DNA of 64,000 nucleotides from Odoribacter laneus YIT 12061 (GCF_000243215.1 NZ_JH594596.1:581872-645871), one strand, 5' to 3'; counted from the stretch's first letter, positions 25,233-34,310 are shown. A program made the numbers and translations. Notes: generated by a model not told the origin, from the letters alone.

Positions 25233-26246
25233 ATGAAAACTACAGACTTTGCACAACATATATCTTTCTTTTTATCACGGCACCTTCCCAATCAAAAAGG
25301 TGCGAGCAAGAATACTATCAATTCATACCGTGACACTTTTGTATTGTTTCTACATTTTGCAGAGCAAACAAAGAAGATTCCAAGAAATCGGCTTACAATC
25401 AAAATGATGACACGTGAAATGGTAATTGAGTTTCTTGATTGGTTGCAAAATACAAGGAAGTCAAGTAACGTAACTCGCAATACTCGGCTTGCTGCTATCC
25501 ACTCGTTTTTTGATTACCTACAATATGAAAACTTAGAGAATATATATGAATGTCAGAGAATTAAAGCTATAAAATATAAGCGAAAAGAGAACAAGTCGAT
25601 TAACTATCTTTCAATTGATGGTATAAAATTGCTTCTGAAACAACCAGATATAACAACATCAAAAGGTAAAAGAGATTTAGCTTTGTTGTCACTGATGTAT
25701 GATTCCGGAGTAAGAGTACAGGAAGTAATAGACTTAACTCCTTCGGCAATAAACATTCAAAAACAATCAACAATCAGAGTTGTCGGTAAGGGTAATAAGG
25801 CCAGATTAATTCCTTTATTAAATGCTCAAGTTAAAAATTTAGTTTCGTATTTGATTGAACTTGGTCTAAATAAACCTCAGGCGGGTGAATATCCACTGTT
25901 TAATAACGGTAGAAATGAGATGTTAACAAGAGCCGGGGTGTCATTTATTCTGAAAAAATATGCGATAATGGCAAGAAATGAAAACCCGGTACTTATACCA
26001 GAAACCATATCTCCTCACTCTTTGCGACATTCAAAGGCAATGCACCTGCTTCAAGCTGGTGTACCGCTGATATATATTAGAGATATTTTGGGGCACGTGT
26101 CAGTTCAAACAACAGAAATCTACGCTCGAATTGACACTAAACACAAATTTGAAATTATGCAGAACATATATGTAGATATCGTTCCAAATGAGGAATGCCC
26201 TAAATGGCAAAATAATGATATACTTACTTGGTTGAAATCATTTTGA
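25233..26246 (+). CDS. ritC: RitC-type tyrosine recombinase
   Basis: The 337-aa protein has a XerC/D-like layout with a SAM-like N-terminal domain. Catalytic boxes are YDSGVRVQEVIDL, GKGNKARLIPL, HSLRHSKAMHLL and LGHVSVQTTEIYAR. It starts 4 bases after ritB. A probable terminator (26249-26278) follows its stop within a few bases. Confidence 0.85.
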   Translation: MKTTDFAQHISFFLSRHLPNQKGASKNTINSYRDTFVLFLHFAEQTKKIPRNRLTIKMMTREMVIEFLDWLQNTRKSSNVTRNTRLAAIHSFFDYLQYENLENIYECQRIKAIKYKRKENKSINYLSIDGIKLLLKQPDITTSKGKRDLALLSLMYDSGVRVQEVIDLTPSAINIQKQSTIRVVGKGNKARLIPLLNAQVKNLVSYLIELGLNKPQAGEYPLFNNGRNEMLTRAGVSFILKKYAIMARNENPVLIPETISPHSLRHSKAMHLLQAGVPLIYIRDILGHVSVQTTEIYARIDTKHKFEIMQNIYVDIVPNEECPKWQNNDILTWLKSF

Positions 26247-26248
26247 AA

Positions 26249-26283
26249 ATTATGGAGATTGTCACTAATCCCCATAATCTTTC
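26249..26283 (+). terminator. terminator after ritC
   Basis: ATTATGGAGATT (26249-26260) pairs with AATCCCCATAAT (26267-26278) with one mismatch, followed by CTTTCT. Confidence 0.6.
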
Positions 26284-26319
26284 TCGTAGACAACTCTATG
26301 ATTTGAAGTAACTTTACCA

Positions 26320-26392
26320 TTGAGAATGTAAATTAAACTGTGTTAATAAAGTTAGTATTTTTCACCTGACACAGTTTAATTTACACTCTCAA
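26320..26392. repeat. 24-bp inverted repeat with a 25-bp spacer
   Basis: The left arm (26320-26343, starting TTGAGAATGTAAATTAAACT) and the right arm (26369-26392) are complementary except for one base. Ends beginning GAGAnTGTAAATTAAACTGTG look like the terminal repeats of Bacteroides IS256-type insertion sequences, and a decayed IS256 transposase starts about 110 bases to the right. It may be an IS end with a subterminal copy, a collapsed mini-element, or a RIT end. Confidence 0.6.
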
Positions 26393-26498
26393 TAACATCT
26401 TTTTTAACTGATATTGTCTATAATTGTGTAAATAGGAAACTACAGGAAACAATCTTGTAGTTTTTCTTTTATATATAACCTTGACAAACTGTAATTTT

Positions 26499-27507
26499 AT
26501 GGAAATTCCCAAAGACTTCTTGCGTTAATTTAAGACGGAAGAAGATGTAATTAACTTTCTAACAGACTTGTATGCCCGAGTATTAGAACAAATGCTAGAA
26601 GGGGAAATGGATGCTCATTTGAGCTATGAAAAACCTTCCCCCTCAAATAGCAACAGCGGCAATTCCCGTAACAGTAGCTACGAGAAAAAAATCCAGATCC
26701 AACAGGGCGAATTCGAGCTAATTGTAGTTCCCAAACATCAAACTCCGTGGCTTATCCATAAAACGGCTGGTAATCTCTTTGTATGCCAAAGGCATGAGTG
26801 TTTCGGACATCGAAGAGGAAATGAAAGAAATTTACGGCATCACCCTTTCAACCTCCGCCATATCCATTATCATCAACAAAATATCACAGGCAGCTATAGA
26901 ATGGCAACACCGTCCCTTGGAAAGTCTTTACCTGATCGTCTGGATGGATGGAATCATCATCAAGGTCAAAGAGAGCGGAAAAGTGATAAACAAAACCGTC
27001 TATTTATGCATAGGGCTTAATAAAGACGGGATGAAGGAAGTCCTGAGCATGTGGGTTGGCAAAAGCGAAAGTTCTTCTTTCTAGATAGGAGTATTGACCG
27101 ATTTAAAAGCCCGTGGCATGAAAGGCATATTATAACGGTAACGATAATCTGAACGGATTTACCCAGACGATCAAAAGTGTATTCCCGGAATTCATCACCC
27201 AGATATGCGTTGTGCATCAAATTCGGAATTCCTGTAAATATGTGGGGTGGAAAGAAAAGAAGGAGTTTACAGCTGATTTAAAGAATATTTATAATGCTCC
27301 CACCCCAAAAAACGGCTGCTCTGGAACTTGATCTTTTAGAGCAAAAATGGAGTGGAAAATATCCGTATGCTATCCGCTCACGGCGAACAAACTGGGATAA
27401 GCAGACTTCTTTCTTTGATTTTCCCGTAGAGATAGTCCTCGTTCCCGAATGACGATACTCTCAAAAAGTCTGTATATCTGGCTATTATGGTAATTGAAAA
27501 GAAATAG
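26499..27507 (+). pseudogene. decayed IS256-family transposase
   Basis: Fragments in different frames give EIPKDFLR, a stop, FKTEEDVINFLTDLYARVLE, QMLEGEMDAHLSYEKPSPSN, then YAKGMSVSDIEEEMKEIYGI and SLYLIVWMDGIIIKVKESGK (DDE-domain region), and finally an SVYLAIMVIEKK-like end. Several stops and frame changes and an internal deletion before the C-terminus show it is dead. IS256 transposases are DDE enzymes with this MLEGEM(D/T)xHLGYEK signature. The right terminal repeat was not found. Confidence 0.75.
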
Positions 27508-27616
27508 TGTTAACCTATTTGGAACTAGGGCATCTAAATCGCAGTATTAATCTGTGCAATTTCTATCATAGCGAAAACCCTATCGGGGATTCCTTAAACT
27601 CGTTATTAAGTTGTGA

Positions 27617-28040
27617 TTATCGTCTGTAATGCATTACGACTTCATATGGCACTAAATTACAACTTTTCCAAAATTCATATCCAATTCTGTTACTATATAG
27701 TACTTTCAAATCAAGAGAGTTAATATTCAAAAATGCAATAATTTTATTAAATGCTGTTTTACCATACCCTTTTCGTCTAAATAGCTCTACAATAAAAAAA
27801 ATGTCTTATAAATATGGGACTTTTGCTATTATCAATTAATGTATACCCAATATGTTGGTCTTCTACACTAAAAATAATTGCCAAATATCCACTAGAGATA
27901 AATTCATGCATTCGGACTTCTAATTCCTTTATTGTCATGTTATTATTGCTCCCTCCGTTGTCGACAAGAGATTTATTAAAGATTGCCAACTCCAAACAGT
28001 CAGTATGTGTTGCAATTATAAATTTTAATTCTTTGAACAT
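27617..28040 (-). pseudogene. GNAT acetyltransferase with a homopolymer frameshift
   Basis: The first frame encodes MFKELKFIIATHTDCLELAI... YLAIIFSVEDQHIGYTLIDN, the N-terminal strands of a GNAT fold. After a run of eight Ts (minus strand, 27801-27794), the other frame continues HFFIVELFRRKGYGKTAFNK, with the acetyl-CoA loop RRKGYGK, to VMHYRR and a stop at 27617. Deleting one T gives a continuous protein of about 140 residues. The substrate is unknown. It may be inactive, phase-variable or a base-calling error. Confidence 0.75.
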
Positions 28041-28570
28041 ATTCTTTCATATTCCTTTATAGCGTCTTTACTATGCATTGCAAATATTATATTAAGATCT
28101 CTATGCACCAACACCGGACGACTTTAGAAATTCGTTACAGTTGTGGGATTCAAAGGGTAGTTTAAGTTGGCATTTTAAATGGGGATTCGGAAACAGTCAT
28201 TTTTGGCTTAAACAAAGAACAACACCCGGAAATAATAAAGTGAACGAAAAAAGAGTTTTAATAGCCCGATTCTGAATTGAGTTGCCCGTACAGAAAACCT
28301 GTGCGGGCAGTTCTTTTTTTTGCCAGTCGTCGCAAAAAAAGAACCCAAAAAAAGACTTACACCCCGAAGGGATGAATGCCCGAATACGCCCGTATCCGGG
28401 CAATTGGTTTTATATAAAAGTTATATGCTATTATCAAATTAAAACATAATTTATATCTTTGGGAATAGATTGTTATAACTCACTAATAAATAAAAATGGC
28501 TTGATTTTAGCCATTATTGGGATAGTTTCAACGGTGATGTGACAGCAGGAAGGAAATAAAAGATAAGATC
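28041..28570. other. 530-bp region without a gene; terminator at 28283-28320
   Basis: TGCCCGTACAG (28283-28293) and CTGTGCGGGCA (28299-28309), followed by a run of Ts from 28313, form a strong rightward terminator. Further on, CCCGTATCCGGG-like repeats (28390-28401) lie in a GC-richer patch resembling non-coding ends of Bacteroides elements. The last 100 bases before 28571 should hold the promoter of the CoiA-like gene. No ORF here is convincing. Confidence 0.5.
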
Positions 28571-29689
28571 ATGATTCAGTTTCACAATGCGACCGATACA
28601 GATGATAAAATTATCAATATAAATGATGTGACACGGGATAATCGTGCCGAACATTATTTTTGTATAGGATGCGGAAAGGAAATGAGTGCCGTTTTGGGTG
28701 AAAAGAGGGAACACCATTTCAGGCACAAAGAAGACACTTGTAGTTGGGAAAGTTATCTACACCAATTAGGCAAAAAATTAATCAAACAAAGATTTGAAAC
28801 GTCGACTGAATTTATTGTACAATATTATGGTCAAAGTACCTGTCAGAAATGGGAGGAATGCAAGCTGAGAAAATCTTGTGGACAACTGAAATGCCAGTCA
28901 AAATTATTGTTTTCGGTTGATCTTAAAAACAATTACGACACTTGCGAGGAAGAAGCAGGATACAAGGGATTTCGGGCTGACTTAAAACTAACGCACAGTG
29001 AGTATCCTGAACGTGAACCGATTTTTTTAGAAATTTTCGTGACTCATGAATGTAAACCCGATAAGATAGAATCGGGGATTAAAATTATCGAGATAAAAAT
29101 CGATTCAGAAATAGACGTACTTCGACCAATTATAGAAAACGAAGGTTCTATGGTAGAGTCCAAACCATATACTCCCTATAATGTCAAAACTATACCACCG
29201 ATTCGATTTTATAATTTTGAGCGAAATGTGAGACCGGAATATCCCTTAAATCGGTTTTATTTGTATCGGGACGGGAACGGGTTACTACGTGGATGTTGCG
29301 AACAAAATAAAATCACCTGCCAGAATGTCGAAACGGAACACAACGATCTCTCACTTTTTGAGGTTGCAATTTTAGAGAAATCAGTTCCAAACAAACAGCA
29401 ATATGGTTTATACTCTTTAGGCTTGGCGTTGGCAATAAAAAAAGGATTTAAAATAAAGAATTGTTTTTTCTGTAATCGGTTCAGAAGTTGTGTCTTAATA
29501 AAAACAACTAATCAAATAAATCCACAAACAGGTAAACCTGGGGTTATTCGTGTTCCGAATCATAAAATTTCAAAAGACTTAGATAGAACTAAGATTGCAT
29601 CGTCATGTCCAAACTATCAAACTGACAATTATTTATGCAGCCGTATTATTTCCTCATTCAACCCTGATACATATTGGGAATGGTTGTGA
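28571..29689 (+). CDS. CoiA-like nuclease-domain protein
   Basis: The 372-aa protein has an N-terminal zinc-binding segment (YFCIGCGKEMSAVLGEKREH, then HFRHKEDTC) like that of CoiA-family proteins. A PD-(D/E)xK-type core follows: GFRADLKLTHSE, PIFLEIFVTHECKPDKIESG, IKIIEIKI. More Cys pairs (CNRFRSC, CCEQNKITC, CPNYQTDNYLC) suggest further metal binding. CoiA-like nucleases occur in competence and in defence loci. The next gene starts 15 bases after its stop, so the two are likely an operon. Nuclease activity is predicted from motifs only. Confidence 0.6.
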   Translation: MIQFHNATDTDDKIININDVTRDNRAEHYFCIGCGKEMSAVLGEKREHHFRHKEDTCSWESYLHQLGKKLIKQRFETSTEFIVQYYGQSTCQKWEECKLRKSCGQLKCQSKLLFSVDLKNNYDTCEEEAGYKGFRADLKLTHSEYPEREPIFLEIFVTHECKPDKIESGIKIIEIKIDSEIDVLRPIIENEGSMVESKPYTPYNVKTIPPIRFYNFERNVRPEYPLNRFYLYRDGNGLLRGCCEQNKITCQNVETEHNDLSLFEVAILEKSVPNKQQYGLYSLGLALAIKKGFKIKNCFFCNRFRSCVLIKTTNQINPQTGKPGVIRVPNHKISKDLDRTKIASSCPNYQTDNYLCSRIISSFNPDTYWEWL

Positions 29690-29704
29690 GATAACTCAAT
29701 TACT

Positions 29705-31414
29705 ATGAATTTAGAATACGAACAAATTGAAAGCTTGGAACATATTAGAGAAGGGGTTGAAATACTTGAAGAAATATGTAACAAAGATATGATTAACACA
29801 ATAAATGTTTGTCCTGAATCTTGCTTACATTTTTTCAACCCAGAATCCATGTCACATTTTTCTAAAACTTTTCCTAACTACAAAAATAATGTAAAATGTA
29901 TTCCTTTTGAATTATATCCTTATGCGTTAATAGCAGAACAATACAAGAATATTGCTGAAAGTAAGCAAGATATTAGTTTGTATGATATTCAGAACAAATA
30001 TTTTGATATAATAGAAACTAATTTTTATTTTTTATATGATAAAATGCATAAATTAGGCTTAACCCCTAGTCAAACAGCTCAATTATATGCAGATGATACT
30101 GACTTCATACATCGATTGGATAAAAATATACCTGCATTTTTTGATTTAATTATTAATTTTTGGCATAAATATGGTGATACTGTATATAAATATGTTAAGG
30201 ATATGGATAGTAACATAATTAAAGGGATTCTTGGTGATGACTTATTTACGACAGATGATAATAATATTGCATCTAAATGTGGTATCTATGTAGACACTTT
30301 TGTTATTTCCTGTCCTTTCATTCATTTATACAATTTATTGCAATTAATGACACCAAAAGAAACCGTCTACATATTTGTTGAACGAACATTAAAACTTTTA
30401 ACATATAAGCAATTAGCAATAATGAATAATTTTCCGATTGCAGTTGTTCTACCAGACAGAGATATGATGCCTAAATCGAATTTTAATTGGCTTATTGATT
30501 CAGGAAAAAGAGATGGATTATTTCATGCAAATAAAGTTTTTGGAACGAAGTTTTCCTCATGGGAAGAATTAAGAAATTATGCAGAAAAAAAATATTCAAA
30601 TGAAAAATTATTCTCTATGATAAAAGATGAAAAATCAAATACAAAGAGGCTTTTTAATTTGGAACATTGTTATAAAGCACATGAACAGCAAATTAGTTTA
30701 AAATATTTTGAAGAGCCAACCTCACTTATTTTTCAAGGGATAACCAAAAATATAGTTTCTCAAATGTGTATATGCAATGATTTGTTATTTAAATCAATTC
30801 TTTTTAACGGAGTGCCTATTGTTGAGTCTCAATCCATATGGAAATCATTTAAATGGAAAATGGAATATGATGCAGAACGAAGCAACCCAGATGAACTGGT
30901 AGATAAACTACATATAATTAAGGGACTTAATTCACTTTCTAATACACGCTTGAAATGGATCGGGAATATTCCAATTGAAGGTTTAATCGAAATTAGAAAA
31001 AATGGAGCAATTAATGAAATTCGTGAAATTTTATCAAGAGGGATTAGTGAATTAATAGCGGCTGATAGCATTAACTTTAAAGCTACTTCCAAAAAAGTAT
31101 TTAGCAACCTTAATGAAGCATTTCTTAAACATCAGGCCAATATAAAGGAACTAACACGCAAACCATGGAAAATAGCGGGTAAAGATATAGGTTCCTGGTT
31201 AGTGATGGGAAGTATTGAGCTTGCGGCTGCGTGTACAGGACAGCCATTATACGGAGTCTCTACTGTTGTACTAAATCAACTATTAGATGCTCCAAAAATA
31301 AAAGATTTGCCGAAATCTTTAAAAAAGATAAAGCAAGCATATGAAGGAGGTAAAATTGAAAAAAGAAATTTGAAACAATCGCCTATTGGACTAATGTTTA
31401 AATATAAAAAATAA
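29705..31414 (+). CDS. uncharacterised 569-aa protein, partner of CoiA-like nuclease
   Basis: Not recognised. The protein is AT-rich in codons and mostly alpha-helical. It has an acidic N-terminus (ESLEHIREGVEILEEICNKD) and paired CPxxC-like residues near 40 and 180. A C-terminal segment (about 500-535: GSWLVMGSIELAAACTGQPL, YGVSTVVLNQLL) is hydrophobic enough to be a membrane-active or buried helix pair; a basic tail follows. It lies directly after the CoiA-like gene, and its stop overlaps the start of a 27-aa ORF (TAATG). No catalytic motif was identified; a defence role is inferred from the island and the nuclease neighbour. Confidence 0.55.
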   Translation: MNLEYEQIESLEHIREGVEILEEICNKDMINTINVCPESCLHFFNPESMSHFSKTFPNYKNNVKCIPFELYPYALIAEQYKNIAESKQDISLYDIQNKYFDIIETNFYFLYDKMHKLGLTPSQTAQLYADDTDFIHRLDKNIPAFFDLIINFWHKYGDTVYKYVKDMDSNIIKGILGDDLFTTDDNNIASKCGIYVDTFVISCPFIHLYNLLQLMTPKETVYIFVERTLKLLTYKQLAIMNNFPIAVVLPDRDMMPKSNFNWLIDSGKRDGLFHANKVFGTKFSSWEELRNYAEKKYSNEKLFSMIKDEKSNTKRLFNLEHCYKAHEQQISLKYFEEPTSLIFQGITKNIVSQMCICNDLLFKSILFNGVPIVESQSIWKSFKWKMEYDAERSNPDELVDKLHIIKGLNSLSNTRLKWIGNIPIEGLIEIRKNGAINEIREILSRGISELIAADSINFKATSKKVFSNLNEAFLKHQANIKELTRKPWKIAGKDIGSWLVMGSIELAAACTGQPLYGVSTVVLNQLLDAPKIKDLPKSLKKIKQAYEGGKIEKRNLKQSPIGLMFKYKK

Positions 31415-31497
31415 TGGGATTTGTCTTGGAATTAATAAGGTACGACCTTGAAAATTGTAATGACGAAATAAAAAAATATTTAGAGACTGAACTTTAA
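31414..31497 (+). CDS. 27-aa coupled small ORF
   Basis: ATG overlaps the stop of the 569-aa gene (TAATG), giving an acidic amphipathic peptide MGFVLELIRYDLENCNDEIK followed by KYLETEL. It ends six bases before a strong terminator hairpin. The coupling and the position inside the transcript argue for translation; a chance ORF cannot be excluded. Confidence 0.4.
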   Translation: MGFVLELIRYDLENCNDEIKKYLETEL

Positions 31498-31503
31498 AAT
31501 AAG

Positions 31504-31535
31504 AAAACCCGGCCACATAAAGTAGCCGGGTTTTT
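31504..31535. terminator. bidirectional terminator
   Basis: AACCCGGC (31506-31513) pairs with GCCGGGTT (31525-31532), with Ts to the right and As to the left. It ends the CoiA-like operon from the left and the TraQ-like/fimbrillin operon from the right. Confidence 0.85.
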
Positions 31536-31937
31536 CTATTCTTTCTTTCCGTCATTCTGAAAAGATACCCGGTATTCTAATTCTTTCCCGAAGTTATCTG
31601 TAAAGACAAAATCCAACGTCTGTGTTTCTTCACAACGGGAGGTGTATAACAGAGTAAAAGTATCCTCAACATTATAATAACGGTTTACTGTATAAGGTTG
31701 TCCCTTATCGTTCGTTAGTGTTCCTTTTCCGTCCGTTTGAAAGAACCGGAATGAATAGATCGCTTTCTTATATACGGCGTCCCTTATGATCATAAACTCG
31801 ATAGGTACTGTTTCCCCTTTCTGGATTTTTTGAGGAACGGGTAACGTCTGAATACTATAATCGTAATCCTGTTTAATGGTCAGTTCGTCAGAACAGGAGT
31901 ATAAAACAGCTAATAAGCATATCATAATGATTTTCAT
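31536..31937 (-). CDS. DUF3872 (TraQ-like) lipoprotein
   Basis: The 133-aa protein has a lipoprotein signal MKIIMICLLAVLYSC, then a beta-sandwich pattern (PVEKxGETVPIEFMIIRD-like VPQKIQKGETVPIEFMI, YSFRFFQTDGKGTL, FTLLYTSRCEETQTLDFVF). This is close to the DUF3872 TraQ proteins of Bacteroides conjugative transposons. Here it is the last gene of a leftward fimbrillin operon; its start overlaps the fimbrillin stop by four bases. Traditional transfer genes (traN-traP) are absent, so it may serve the pilus instead. Confidence 0.65.
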   Translation of the reverse strand: MKIIMICLLAVLYSCSDELTIKQDYDYSIQTLPVPQKIQKGETVPIEFMIIRDAVYKKAIYSFRFFQTDGKGTLTNDKGQPYTVNRYYNVEDTFTLLYTSRCEETQTLDFVFTDNFGKELEYRVSFQNDGKKE

Positions 31938-32998
31938 ATTTCCTTAGGAATAAAATTGGCAATAAAACGGGAGTATTTCGTTACCGGGAAAGAATAATTT
32001 AATTCCGTTGATACCCTCGGTAATTCTTCACTCCAAATACCGTCAGGTGTATAATACCAACCTTCTAATTGGTAACCGGGAGCGGGTATTGCAGCTATCG
32101 TTACTATTTCTCCGTGTTTATATATCCCGGCTCCACTGACACGACCTGAGCCTCTTTGTTTGACAAATACCCGGTACATCATCTCTGCGGGGAACATACT
32201 TGTCGTACCGGATGTTAGAGGAACGTCCGTTACTGTTTGGAAGGGTAGGGAATGATCGTTGCTATTGGCTGTCATATAAAGTTGTGTTGAAGCCGGCAAA
32301 ATTTGTTCGGGAAGCAAAGCCCTGAATGTATATGTGTTTGTTGTTTCTTGTAAAGGATACATATTAATCGTGTATTTTTTTCCGGTAGCCTCCACTGTCC
32401 CCGTTGCAAGATTGCCCCGGCAATTACAATAGGCAGAAGACAGAGAAACAGAATGTATTTGGATTCCCTGCTCTTTGCGAAGCTGAAAATCTACGGCTGC
32501 CATTTTGCGGCTGAAATTTAATCCGATCGAAGAAGTATTGCCCCATATACCTAATGCCTTTGCAAACATGACATCGTGCTGTTTGTATTTTACCATTGAA
32601 TTTTGCTGATAATCCAATTTAAAATCTATGGCTTGCGGATCATAATTTTTCTCCGTATAGGGGTAATAAGCGTATATATCGTAATAATCAATGCGGGACA
32701 GGCTTATTTCATCCTCTTTTGAAACGGGTAACAAGTTACCGTTATAATCTATCCGGTATCGCCTGTTAATGGCATAACTTGCGGTATTCAGTAAGCCCGG
32801 AATATCGGGGGATAACCTTTCAATGGCAAATATCCCGATTTCGTCCCCCGATTCAAAAGACGTATCTGTTGCCCGTGTCGGGGTATTTGGAGCAACAAAG
32901 AAGGTAGCTGCCTTTCTGGTTTCTTTTTCATTTAGTCTATTTTCCTTACAACCGGAAATGGCAAGGAAAAGACAGAATGGGTATATCAATCTTTTCAT
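31934..32998 (-). CDS. fimbrillin-family lipoprotein with C-terminal repeat domain
   Basis: The 354-aa protein has a lipobox (FLAISGC, Cys at 17) and a Mfa/FimA-like body (YDIYAYYPYTEKNYDPQAID, LNFSRKMAAVDFQL, LLPEQILPASTQLYM). A C-terminal segment GSGRVSGAGIYKHGEIVTIA, APGYQLEGWYYTPDG resembles bacterial repeat (InlB-type) modules, which suggests a tip or adhesive subunit. Fimbrillins are exported as lipoproteins and polymerise on the surface. It is co-transcribed with the headless fimbrillin upstream and with the DUF3872 protein. Confidence 0.75.
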   Translation of the reverse strand: MKRLIYPFCLFLAISGCKENRLNEKETRKAATFFVAPNTPTRATDTSFESGDEIGIFAIERLSPDIPGLLNTASYAINRRYRIDYNGNLLPVSKEDEISLSRIDYYDIYAYYPYTEKNYDPQAIDFKLDYQQNSMVKYKQHDVMFAKALGIWGNTSSIGLNFSRKMAAVDFQLRKEQGIQIHSVSLSSAYCNCRGNLATGTVEATGKKYTINMYPLQETTNTYTFRALLPEQILPASTQLYMTANSNDHSLPFQTVTDVPLTSGTTSMFPAEMMYRVFVKQRGSGRVSGAGIYKHGEIVTIAAIPAPGYQLEGWYYTPDGIWSEELPRVSTELNYSFPVTKYSRFIANFIPKEI

Positions 32999-33015
32999 AT
33001 GTTATTGTTTTTGAG

Positions 33016-33042
33016 AGAAACGGGGCAATTTGCCCCGTTTCT
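33016..33042. terminator. palindromic terminator between fimbrillin genes
   Basis: AGAAACGGGGCAA and its complement form a near-perfect palindrome directly after the stop of the fimbrillin fragment (minus strand) and 18 bases before the next gene's start codon. It may attenuate rather than fully stop transcription. Confidence 0.65.
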
Positions 33043-33043
33043 A

Positions 33044-33650
33044 TTAGGGTAAAGTAATATTTCCGTTGATACCGTCCGTCCAGTTTGTAATCGTTATATT
33101 CGATGTAATCAGGGCTTTCCCCGATAATTTTACCGTATAAGTATTTTTTGTACCCGAAGCCCAAACCGTACTTGCCGGTACATAATAGGTATAAACTTTT
33201 CCGTCAATGGTAAAGTTGATAATTATATCTCCAGTGACCGGTACAGAAGACACGGGTACTACCATAAACTTAGGTAATGTTTTTTCGTGACCGGTAGGCG
33301 CAGTACCCAGCATCTGCGATAAACTGTGCGCATAAGACTGATTTTTCCCGGTAGAACCTGTAATAGCCCCGGTTTGTAAGTTTACCGTGCCTGCACTGAA
33401 TAATACCGTTTTCCCGGTAGCATTGGCAACCTCTATTTTAGTTAATTCAGCATTTCCGGTATAATTCTCAACGTAAACATCGAAAATTAACATACTTAAG
33501 GTATGCTTCATTGTCAAATTAACATAGGGATTAGAATTATTAATTTCAGTTTGTCCGGGGGTATGTGTACCTGTTAAGTAATCGGTTTGCGTATTATGTT
33601 CTATCGGAATGCTTGTACCGTCTCTATTTTCAGAGGTATCCCATATTGAC
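33044..33650 (-). pseudogene. fimbrillin, C-terminal part (headless)
   Basis: About 200 codons encode the end of a fimbrillin (NLTMKHTLSMLIFDVYVENY, AGTVNLQTGAITGS, TYTVKLSGKALITSNITITNW). It has no signal peptide and no start codon of its own: upstream on the minus strand the sequence turns at about 33640-33650 into the antisense of a topB gene. The N-terminal half was lost by a recombination event. Confidence 0.8.
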
Positions 33651-34305
33651 CGATGCAAGCTTACTCTCTCTCATGGAGCATGCAGGAACCGATTTAGAAG
33701 ATGAAGAAGAACGGGATGTCATAAAAGGAACGGGAATAGGAACACCTGCCACTCGTGCCGGAATAATAGAGGTTTTGATTCACAGGCAATATGTCCGACG
33801 TGACAAAAAGAATATTGTCCCAACCGAAAAAGGGCAAACTACTTATGAAATTGTGAAAGATATGCGTATTTCTGATGTCGGTTTGACGGCTGGTTGGGAA
33901 GTTGCTTTGAATAATATTGAAAATGGAGTGTTACAACCTAATACTTTTCGTCAGGAAGTGGAAATATATACCGTACAGGTTACAACGGAATTATTGAATG
34001 TTTCTGTAAATCTACCTGAAAATAAGACTTGTTTCTGTCCTAAATGCAGGAGTAAAATGTTGTTTTTTCCTAAATGTATTAAATGTGCTAACGTAGAATG
34101 TGATTTTATAGTATTCAGGAATAAATGTGATAAGCAGCTTTCGGACGAACAGATCATAACGTTAATAGAGGAAGGGAAGACGGGCGTTATTAAGGGATTT
34201 AAGAAGCGTGACGGCTCATTAATGAATGCTAAATTAAAATTGGATGAAAATTATAAGACCGTTTTCGAGTTCCCAATGAAAAAATCTAATCTGAAAAAGA
34301 GATAA
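33640..34305 (+). pseudogene. topB: DNA topoisomerase III, C-terminal part (headless)
   Basis: From PILTDASLLSLMEHAG onward it reads through GIGTPATRAGIIEVLIHRQY, VPTEKGQTTYEIVKDMRISD, the zinc-ribbon-like CPKCRSKMLFFPKCIKCANVEC, and EGKTGVIKGFKKRDGSLMNA. These are the last ~220 residues of TopB as found in Bacteroides conjugative elements; the active-site Tyr domain is missing. The frame continues to the left over the fimbrillin fragment but is shadow coding there. The two truncated genes meet at this junction head to head. Confidence 0.85.
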
Positions 34306-34310
34306 TTTAT

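Larger units (their letters stand above)
22993..26246 (+). mobile_element. RIT (recombinases-in-trio) element
   Basis: Three tyrosine recombinases of about 424, 322 and 337 aa follow each other with an 8-base overlap and a 4-base gap, which is the defining arrangement of RIT elements. All three keep the complete R-K-HxxR-H-Y set. The exact ends are not visible: candidates are the palindrome at 22768-22789 on the left and the 26249-26392 inverted repeats on the right. Confidence 0.8.

Noticed and set aside
33565-33639. Start of the topB frame at 33565
   Set aside because: The first 25 codons are antisense to the fimbrillin fragment; TopB similarity begins only at about 33640.
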